Of a stretch of 64,000 nucleotides of DNA, positions 58,343-64,000 are shown one piece after another (the first letter of the stretch is position 1; each line of letters begins with the position of its first letter). A model generated the notes under the pieces. It had not been told where the DNA came from, searched no databases, and worked only from the letters and a program-made list of their open reading frames with translations. Position numbers and translations under genes: made by a program. Origin of the DNA: Streptomyces sp. DvalAA-43 (GTDB lineage Bacteria > Actinomycetota > Actinomycetes > Streptomycetales > Streptomycetaceae); contig NZ_FMBW01000094.1 in the NCBI RefSeq assembly GCF_900091725.1, positions 186,001-250,000 of the forward strand. Reading direction: 5' to 3'.

Positions 58343-59390
58343 CCGTGCGGGGGGCCGGTTCCAGTACGCGCGAGGCGCCGATCGGCAGGTCCCAGAGCAA
58401 AGTCCGGGGGTGTCCGGCCCGCTGCCAGGCGGTGCGCAGCCGGGTCAGCGGTTCGAGTACGGGTTCCGCGGAGAGCAGGAAGGTGGCCCAGTGCATCGGC
58501 GCCATCGCACGGGCGCCGAGGTCCTCGTAGGCCTGGACGGCCTCCTCGGGGTCGGTGTGCACGTCGCCGAGCCACCAGCGCGGTTCGTACGCCCCGATCG
58601 GCAGCAGGGTCAGGTCGATCCCGGGGTGGCGGCTGCCGATCTCGCCGAACCAGTGCCCGTAGCCGGTGTCCCCGGCGAAGTGGATCCGCTGTCCGCCGGG
58701 GCCGGGGGTGCCGATGATCCAGCCGCCCCACAGGGAGCGGCAGGTGTCGGTGAGGGTGCGTCTGGACCAGTGGTGGGCCGGTACGAAGTCGAAGCGGACG
58801 CCGCCGAGCTCGGCCGATTCCCACCAGTCGAGCTCGGTGACACAGGTGAAGCGGCGCCGTCGGCACCAGCGGCCGAGCCCGGCGGGGACGAAGAGCGGGG
58901 TGTCCCTGGGGAGTCTGCGCAGGGTGGGGGCGTCGAGGTGGTCGTAGTGGTTGTGGCTGATGACGACGGCGTCCACGGGCGGCAGGTCCTCCCAGCGGAC
59001 GCCGACCGGGGTGATCCTGGCCGGTGTCCCGAGGATGCGCCGGGACCAGACGGGGTCGGTGAGGACGGTCAGCCCGCCGGTGCGGATGATCCAGCTGGCG
59101 TGCCCGGCCCAGGTGACGGAGGTGCTGTCCGCGGAGACGGCCGGCAGGGGCTCGGGGGCGTAGGGGAGCCGGTGGATGCCGCGCAGTCCTTCCGCGTTGG
59201 GCCGGAGGGCGCGCTCACGGGCCAGTCGGGACATGCTCATGACACCAGGGAGGGGCGCGGTGAGCCGGTCGGCGAAGCCGCCGGGCCAGACCCGGACCTC
59301 GCCGAGCGGACGCGGTTCGAGGATCCTGCCGCGGGCCGCGTGGCGCGGCCGCGCGGTTCCCGTGCCGGAGCGCTCGGTCTGTTCCGTCAT
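58332..59390 (-). CDS. Metallo-beta-lactamase-fold hydrolase, NAPE-PLD-like
   Basis: 352 residues from the ATG at 59390. An Arg/Gly-rich leader, then VTWAGHASWIIRTGGLTVLTDPVWSRR, zinc motif SHNHYDHLD, PAHHWSRRTLTD, FAGDTGYG and MHWATFLLSAEP. The spacing matches N-acylphosphatidylethanolamine phospholipase D-like enzymes. It converges on and overlaps the DedA gene by 11 nt. A second, different MBL enzyme is on the opposite strand 600 bp away, so the two may share a lipid substrate class. Confidence 0.9.
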   Translation of the reverse strand: MTEQTERSGTGTARPRHAARGRILEPRPLGEVRVWPGGFADRLTAPLPGVMSMSRLARERALRPNAEGLRGIHRLPYAPEPLPAVSADSTSVTWAGHASWIIRTGGLTVLTDPVWSRRILGTPARITPVGVRWEDLPPVDAVVISHNHYDHLDAPTLRRLPRDTPLFVPAGLGRWCRRRRFTCVTELDWWESAELGGVRFDFVPAHHWSRRTLTDTCRSLWGGWIIGTPGPGGQRIHFAGDTGYGHWFGEIGSRHPGIDLTLLPIGAYEPRWWLGDVHTDPEEAVQAYEDLGARAMAPMHWATFLLSAEPVLEPLTRLRTAWQRAGHPRTLLWDLPIGASRVLEPAPRTVNG

Positions 59391-59418
59391 CGGGAGACTC
59401 CTGTCTCGCGGTTCCGCA

Positions 59419-59462
59419 CGGAGTTCGTCGAGGGCCGTCAGCGGAGTTCGTCGAGGGCCGTC
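59419..59462. repeat. 21-bp direct repeat at the 3' end of the aminotransferase-fold gene
   Basis: Copies at 59419-59439 and 59442-59462 are identical. The latter is the last codons of the gene ending at 59438 (…TALDELR) and the former lies just beyond its stop. Confidence 0.75.
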
Positions 59463-60673
59463 CCGAAAATGCTCAGGGCTTCGGCCACATGCGGCAATTC
59501 CAGGGGCGCCACAGCGGTGAGGGACTCCAACTGCTGCTCCGGGGTCGACCCGAGCAGCGTCCCGGTACCCAGCCGAACGCGCAGCGCCCCCAGTTCGTCG
59601 CCGAACCGGTGCCCGCCCGGCGTCGGGGCGCCGAGACGTTCCGTCAGGTACTCCTCCAGCTCCAGCGAGTCCGTGACGCCCCGGCTCGCCAGCCGGGATC
59701 TGAGCGGGCCGAGGTCGGCGTAGAGGTGACGGCCCGCCTGCGGGGGCCTGGCCAGCGCGCCCGACGCCAGGACCGCGCGGTGGGCCGCGGCGGCGACCTT
59801 GGCCTGGAGCGCGGCGGCCCGGCGGACCCGGTCCGTCACGGCGGCAGGTTCGCGCAGCGCGTGGGCTGCGGCCATGGCGACCGGTCCCGCGACGTGCGCC
59901 CCGAGCGCGGTGAGGATGTCGAGCGTACGGGCGTGGCGCACCGCCGCCCGTCCGGTGTCCGGGAACCGGGCGACCGCGACCGGCCAGGCGGACGGGGTCA
60001 GCGCACCGGCGAGGTCGCAGACGACCGTGACGTCGTCGGGGCACATCTCGGCCGGGCTGAGCAGGACCGTGTCGTGCGGCCGGTGCAGGGTGTCGCGCCA
60101 GGTCTCGTCGCTGATGATGTGCAGCCCCTCGGCGACCGCCGCCTCGCACGCCTCGCGCACCAGCTCCGGCGGGGCGACGGTGGCGGTCGGGTCGTCGACG
60201 ACGGAGATCAGCAGCAGCCGGGGCCTGCCGCCCTCGGCGCGCACCCTTCGTACGGTCTCCAGGAGCGCGTAGGGGTCGGGCACGCCACCGCACTCGGCCG
60301 GGGTCGGCACATGGTAGGCGGGCCTGCCGAGCAGTCGGGCCTGCGGAATCCAGGTGGCCGTGCAGGGGCGGGGCATGAGGACGTCGCCGCCGTGCGCGGC
60401 GATCAGGGCGAGCAGCAGCGGCGAGGCGCCCGGGGCCGCGGCGATGTGCCGCGGGCCGCCGTGCAGTCCGCGCCGCTCCCAGTAGGCGGCCGCGGCCTCG
60501 CGCAGGGCGTCGCCGCCACCGGTCGGTTCGGGTGCGCCGCGGCCAGCCGCCGAGGCGAGCACCTCGGCCAGTTCGGGCAGCACGGGCAGACCGGGGTCCG
60601 GGGCGGGCGGCCCGTACCGGACGGGGCCCCGGTCCTCGCGTACGGAGCCCCGTCCGGTCCGCTGCCGCGCCAT
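59438..60673 (-). CDS. Aminotransferase class I/II-fold protein lacking the PLP lysine
   Basis: 411 residues from the ATG at 60673 with GGAGG 5 nt upstream. Fold motifs of PLP aminotransferases are present: APGASPLLLALIAAHGGDVLMPRPC (cofactor phosphate loop), IISDETWRD with the Asp (189) that pairs with pyridine N, and GALRVRLGTG near the C-terminus with a carboxylate-binding Arg. The usual SxSK segment is VVCDLAGALTPS: the Lys position holds Ala/Gly. The whole protein has only one Lys (in LQAKVAAA, about residue 290). The NPxNPTG loop is also altered (VVDDPTATV). It is probably a non-catalytic or non-PLP derivative; a regulatory or binding role is inferred. Confidence 0.8.
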   Translation of the reverse strand: MARQRTGRGSVREDRGPVRYGPPAPDPGLPVLPELAEVLASAAGRGAPEPTGGGDALREAAAAYWERRGLHGGPRHIAAAPGASPLLLALIAAHGGDVLMPRPCTATWIPQARLLGRPAYHVPTPAECGGVPDPYALLETVRRVRAEGGRPRLLLISVVDDPTATVAPPELVREACEAAVAEGLHIISDETWRDTLHRPHDTVLLSPAEMCPDDVTVVCDLAGALTPSAWPVAVARFPDTGRAAVRHARTLDILTALGAHVAGPVAMAAAHALREPAAVTDRVRRAAALQAKVAAAAHRAVLASGALARPPQAGRHLYADLGPLRSRLASRGVTDSLELEEYLTERLGAPTPGGHRFGDELGALRVRLGTGTLLGSTPEQQLESLTAVAPLELPHVAEALSIFGTALDELR

Positions 60674-60756
60674 CCGGGCCTCCTTCGCCGCCGCCCCGTC
60701 ACCCTGTCGTGCCGTCTCGCGCTCAGGGCCCCTCAAGGGCCCTTTATACGAGGGTT

Positions 60757-60794
60757 CGGCCGGCCGCGCCCGCCGGCGGAGCGACGGCCGGCCG
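60757..60794 (-). terminator. Hairpin after the SMP-30 gene
   Basis: CGGCCGGCCG (60757-60766) pairs with the same self-complementary sequence at 60785-60794; it starts 12 nt after the stop at 60806. Confidence 0.5.
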
Positions 60795-60805
60795 CCGGGG
60801 CGGGA

Positions 60806-61657
60806 TCAGCCCGCGAAGAGCGGCTGGGGCATTCCGCGTCCCGCGTCGGGCAGCACGAGCAGCGAACCGGACAGCGGGTGCGGGGCGGTGAGCCCGGTGC
60901 GGGCCGTCGAGATGTAGAGGTCGCGCAGGCCGTCACCGCCGAAGGCGCAGGCGGTCGGCCGCCGTACCGGGAGTGCGACGATCCGGTCCAGGGTGCCGTC
61001 GGCCGTGTACCGGCGCACCGCGGAACCGTCCCAGAGGGCGACCCAGACGGCCCCCTCGGCGTCGACCGTCAGCCCGTCGGGGAAGCCCGCCCCCTCCTCG
61101 ACGGTGGCGAACGGTCGCCGGTTGACGGCGTGTTCGCCGTCGAAGTCGAAGACGTCGACGCGGCGCGTGGGGGTGTCGATGAAGTACATCAGCCGCCCGT
61201 CCGGGCTCCATCCGACGCCGTTGCCGCACGCCACGGCGGGCAGCACCGGGGTCACCGCGCCATCGGCCGCGATCCGGGTGAGGCTGCCGCCGCCCGCGGC
61301 GCCGTCGTAGCGCATGCTGCCCGCCCACAGCGCCCCGTCCGGCGCGACCGCCGCGTCGTTGCCGCGCCGGCCCGGCACCGGGTCGTGGACCAGCCAGCGG
61401 AAGGCGCCGTCGGGGTCGTACAGGCCGATGCCGTCGCGGAGATTGACCACGAGCCCGCCTCCGGCGCGGGGCTTGGCCGCGCCGACGTGCTGTTCGGTCG
61501 CCATCACCGTACGGCGGTGGCTCACCGGGTCGTAGGTGTGCACGCGCGCGGAGACGATGTCGACCCAGATCAACCGCCCGGCGGCCGCGTCCCACGTCGG
61601 ACCCTCGCCGAGTTCGGCCTGTTCGGGTACGGCCACGTCCAGGCCTGTGCCGCTCAA
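60806..61657 (-). CDS. SMP-30/gluconolactonase-family protein
   Basis: 283 residues starting at a TTG (61657) with GAGGGG 7 nt upstream. Metal ligands are in place: Glu18 (ELGEGPTW), Asn in CGNGVGWSPDG, Asp in FPDGLTVD. AGGGLVVNLRDGIGLYD and WVALWDGSAVRRY are further propeller motifs. It hydrolyses sugar lactones in the cytoplasm, in line with the oxidised sugars expected from the secreted dehydrogenases in this window, though it is not adjacent to them. Confidence 0.88.
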   Translation of the reverse strand: MSGTGLDVAVPEQAELGEGPTWDAAAGRLIWVDIVSARVHTYDPVSHRRTVMATEQHVGAAKPRAGGGLVVNLRDGIGLYDPDGAFRWLVHDPVPGRRGNDAAVAPDGALWAGSMRYDGAAGGGSLTRIAADGAVTPVLPAVACGNGVGWSPDGRLMYFIDTPTRRVDVFDFDGEHAVNRRPFATVEEGAGFPDGLTVDAEGAVWVALWDGSAVRRYTADGTLDRIVALPVRRPTACAFGGDGLRDLYISTARTGLTAPHPLSGSLLVLPDAGRGMPQPLFAG

Positions 61658-62008
61658 TGTCTCGCCCCTCGTGGTGTCCGGGCCGACCGGAGAGCCCGTC
61701 GGCGCCCTCGGCCGCGAGACCCACCGGCTCCCTCTCGTGTTCCTCGGTCCGGCGGATCACCGGAATCACGCACTCAGCGTAGACGTGCGGCCATGGCGTC
61801 GGCACAGCGGCCGCGTGATGCCGGGGCCCGGTCGGGGCAGGGCGTTCAGGTTCATCGGCCGGACGACCCGGCCTGCCGGCAGGCACCGGCGAGGGCCTCG
61901 CCGGGAGGGCGCGGACCGCCCTTCGAGAGGTCCCGCCCATCCGGTCCGACCGAGTGGTGCGAGCGCGCCTCCTGGTTCGGCGCGGCCTGGCGGGGTAGGC
62001 GCTGTCCC
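61658..62008. other. 351-bp divergent intergenic region
   Basis: It carries the upstream regions of the SMP-30 (minus) and PAP2-DAGK (plus) genes. A perfect 14-bp palindrome GCCTGCCGGCAGGC lies at 61871-61884. I cannot assign promoters and see no supportable coding frame. Confidence 0.5.
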
Positions 62009-63526
62009 ATGTCTGCACCGTTCTCAGCCTCGCGCATCCCGTTCACCCGCCCGTCGTCCACCGCGCTCCGCGAGGTGCTGCACCGCCGCGATCTCGCCGC
62101 GTTCCGGGGCCTGGCCCACCGGAACTGGCCGGGCGCCGGGCCGGTACTGCCACGGCTGAGCCGCACCGCCGATCACGGACTCCTGTGGCTGGGCGCCGCG
62201 GCCGGGCTGGCGGCGCTGGGCGGCAACGCGCGGGCGCGGCGGGCCGCCCTGCGCGGAATCGCCTCGCTGGGCGTGGCTTCGGCCGTGACCAACATCCTCG
62301 GCAAGAGCGCGGTACGCCGACAGCGTCCGCTGCTGGACGCCGTGCCGGTGGTACGGCGGCTCGCGCGTCAGCCGGTCACCACGTCCTTCCCCTCCGGACA
62401 CGCCGCGTCGGCTGCGGCGTTCGCCACGGGCGTGGCCCTCGAATCGAAGGGCTGGGGAGCGGTGGTGGCGCCGCTCGCCCTTTCCGTCGCCGCGTCCCGC
62501 GTCTATACCGGAGTCCACTATCCGAGTGATGTGCTGGCCGGTGCGGTGCTCGGTGTGGGCGCCGCGCTGGCTCTGCGCGGTGTCGTCCCGACCCGCGGGC
62601 AGCTGCCGGCACCGGGCCGCCCGCCCGGTCACGCGCCCGCGCTGCCGACCGGCCAGGACCTGGTGGTCGTGGTCAACGAGGAGTCGGGCACCGCGACGGC
62701 GACGGCCTCGCTGGTGCGGAGCGCGCTGCCGGATGCCGAGGTGGTGGAGTGCGCCCCCGACGAGCTCTCCGCCGAACTGGAGAAGGCGGCGGGCCGGGGC
62801 AGGGCCCTGGGGGTGTGCGGCGGGGACGGCACGGTCAACCGGGCCGCGGCCGTCGCCGCCCTGCACGGCGTGCCGCTGGCGGTGTTTCCGGGCGGGACGC
62901 TGAACCACTTCGCCTACGACCTGGGCATCGAGACCGTGGACGACACCTGTACGGCGCTGATCGCCGGCGATGCGGTCCGGGTCGACCTCGGCCGCTTCCG
63001 GCCCGGTCCCGAGGGTCCCGGCGGTGCTCACGGCTACTTCCTCAACGCCTTCAGCATGGGCGTCTATCCCGAACTGGTACGGGCCCGTGAGCGCTGGGCC
63101 CCCAAGGTCGGAGGCTGGCCGGCGGGCGTGCTCGCGGCCTGGAAGGTGCTGCGCGGGGACCGTCCGCTGGAGGTGGAACTGGAGGGGCGGCGGCGCCCGT
63201 TGTGGCTGCTGTTCGTGGGCAATGGGATGTTCCAGCGCGTGGGTCCGGCACCGGGCCGTCGGCACAACCTCGCGGACGGCCTGCTGGATGTCCGGGTGGT
63301 GCACGGCGGCCGTGCGCCGGGGCTGCGCCTGCTCGCCGCGGCCGTCGCGGGTCCGCTCACCCGCTCCCCCGTCCACGCGGCACAACGGCGCCACCGGGTG
63401 CGGATCACCGGCCTGACACCCGGCACTCCTTACGCGTTCGACGGCGAAGTCGCCTACAGCCGGGACGAGTTGTTGGTCGACAAGCTTCCGGAGGCGCTGA
63501 CGGTGTACTGCCCCATGCCGGTGTAG
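62009..63526 (+). CDS. PAP2 phosphatase - diacylglycerol/sphingosine kinase fusion
   Basis: 505 residues from the ATG at 62009. N-terminal PAP2 domain with the three motifs: KSAVRRQRP (KxxxxxxRP), SFPSGHAAS (PSGH) and SRVYTGVHYPSD (SRxxxxxHxxxD). C-terminal lipid-kinase catalytic domain begins about residue 215 with VVVVNEESG, CGGDGTVNRAA and FPGGTLNHFAYDLG. The two activities (dephosphorylating phosphatidate or prenyl phosphates, and phosphorylating diacylglycerol) would act in the same lipid pool. Such fusions are known in Streptomyces. Diverges from the SMP-30 gene. Confidence 0.9.
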   Translation: MSAPFSASRIPFTRPSSTALREVLHRRDLAAFRGLAHRNWPGAGPVLPRLSRTADHGLLWLGAAAGLAALGGNARARRAALRGIASLGVASAVTNILGKSAVRRQRPLLDAVPVVRRLARQPVTTSFPSGHAASAAAFATGVALESKGWGAVVAPLALSVAASRVYTGVHYPSDVLAGAVLGVGAALALRGVVPTRGQLPAPGRPPGHAPALPTGQDLVVVVNEESGTATATASLVRSALPDAEVVECAPDELSAELEKAAGRGRALGVCGGDGTVNRAAAVAALHGVPLAVFPGGTLNHFAYDLGIETVDDTCTALIAGDAVRVDLGRFRPGPEGPGGAHGYFLNAFSMGVYPELVRARERWAPKVGGWPAGVLAAWKVLRGDRPLEVELEGRRRPLWLLFVGNGMFQRVGPAPGRRHNLADGLLDVRVVHGGRAPGLRLLAAAVAGPLTRSPVHAAQRRHRVRITGLTPGTPYAFDGEVAYSRDELLVDKLPEALTVYCPMPV

Positions 63527-63573
63527 CGAAGCGCCCGGAGAACAGCCACGCCCGGACGAGCCGGACGGACCAG

Positions 63574-63600
63574 GGGCGGCCGACGCCGAGTCGGCCGCCC
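63574..63600 (+). terminator. Hairpin after the PAP2-kinase gene
   Basis: A perfect 11-bp stem (GGGCGGCCGAC / GTCGGCCGCCC) with a 5-nt loop is followed by TT. Confidence 0.75.
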
Positions 63601-63775
63601 TTCCGTGTCCCGGCCCGCCGGGATGCCCTCCCGCACACCGGCCACCAACCACGTGCCGTCCACATATCAAGACGCGTATCTCAATATTCGACATCGGCGC
63701 GTACGGTGTCGCTGACGATCAGCCCTTCGCGGGGCCCGCGTCCGGGCTCCGCGCACCGAGGAAGGATCCACGGCC

Positions 63776-64000
63776 ATGCCGAAGGAGACCGCCGTCTACA
63801 CCCACGGCCACCAGGAACCGGCGCTGCGCTCGCACCGCTGGCGCACCGCCGCCAACTCCGCGGCCTATCTGATCGACGAGCTCCGCCCCGGCCTGACCGT
63901 GCTGGACGTCGGCTGCGGGCCGGGCACCATCACCGCGGACCTGGCCGCGCTGGTCGCTCCCGGCCGGGTGACCGCCGTCGAGACCACCGAGGAGATCCTG
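63776..64000 (+). CDS. Class I SAM-dependent methyltransferase (3' end outside window)
   Basis: 75 codons are visible from the ATG at 63776, with AAGGA about 10 nt upstream. VLDVGCGPGTITADLA is motif I, then RVTAVETTEEIL. The MPKETAVYTHGHQEPALRSHRWRTAANSAAYL N-terminus matches UbiE/Coq5-type small-molecule methyltransferases. An AT-rich run at 63664-63692 (ATATCAAG, ATCTCAATATTC) probably contains its promoter or operator. Confidence 0.85.
   Translation, partial: MPKETAVYTHGHQEPALRSHRWRTAANSAAYLIDELRPGLTVLDVGCGPGTITADLAALVAPGRVTAVETTEEIL

Noticed and set aside
59489..63526. A 1345-codon plus-strand frame that would fuse antisense sequence to the PAP2-kinase protein
   Set aside because: Only the part from 62009 shows conserved motifs; the rest is antisense to the aminotransferase-fold and SMP-30 genes.
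1..64000. tRNA, rRNA, CRISPR or prophage content
   Set aside because: No cloverleaf-like sequence, repeat-spacer array, capsid, integrase or transposase was seen on either strand.

Overview
The window is chromosomal DNA from a high-GC actinomycete, almost certainly Streptomyces. Base composition is very GC-rich, third codon positions are almost all G or C, GTG and TTG starts are frequent, and the gene content is typical of the genus (MmyB-type XRE regulators, ROK-regulated sugar ABC transporter, TerD/VWA protein, MreB/Mbl-like gene beside a fused SecDF, SCO3242-type UbiA prenyltransferase). I see no rRNA, tRNA, CRISPR, integrase, transposase or prophage, so this looks like a stable but accessory-leaning chromosomal region.

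Layout. (1) 1-8270, minus strand: a tight, mostly overlapping operon related to the ebo (metabolite-traffic) cluster: inositol-3-phosphate synthase, UbiA prenyltransferase (EboC-like), TIM-barrel epimerase, EboA, TatD-like hydrolase (EboB), EboE, an alkaline-phosphatase-fold enzyme (EboF-like) and a Tat-exported TIM-barrel protein cut by the window edge. No dehydroquinate-synthase-like EboD is present; the sugar-phosphate cyclase slot is held by inositol-phosphate synthase. (2) 8402-19798, minus strand: a sugar locus comprising a ROK repressor, ribose-type ABC transporter (ATPase, permease, lipoprotein), Gfo/Idh/MocA dehydrogenase, TIM-barrel isomerase and a 1241-residue secreted fusion (sugar dehydrogenase propeller, PKD, CBM-like, ThuA, DUF1080). 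The combination suggests oxidation and processing of 3-keto-glycosides. (3) 19976-30235: TerD/VWA protein, GntR/FCD regulator with a KAS III enzyme, FdhD, an SBF-type transporter with divergent LysR regulator, and a two-component system facing a lone ABC-2-like membrane protein.

(4) 30368-39449: a secreted cell-surface type protein, an acyl-CoA ligase, a three-gene operon of secreted enzymes (GH18, GH8, CBM-FN3-sugar dehydrogenase) under a recognisable promoter with a perfect 19-bp palindrome at the predicted transcription start, and a Tat-exported polysaccharide-lyase-like protein. (5) 39689-47907: scattered metabolic genes and regulators (aldo/keto reductase, CaiB-type CoA transferase with a 26-codon leader ORF, His-rich methyltransferase, LysR, pterin dehydratase, XRE, cupin, SDR, XRE). 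(6) 48022-51809: a Mbl-like actin homologue, a small Pro-rich secreted protein and a fused SecDF translocase in one operon. (7) 51966-64000: a NAD-dependent DNA ligase paralogue, a membrane-anchored phosphatase-superfamily protein, a degenerate resolvase-like protein, two metallo-beta-lactamase-fold hydrolases, DedA, an aminotransferase-fold protein that has lost its catalytic lysine, a SMP-30 lactonase, a PAP2-diacylglycerol-kinase fusion and the start of a methyltransferase.

Recurring structural themes: many perfect GC-rich hairpins between convergent genes, several regulator genes with a -10-like hexamer immediately before the start codon (likely leaderless mRNAs), and three genes whose 3' ends are followed by a short tandem copy of their own last codons.
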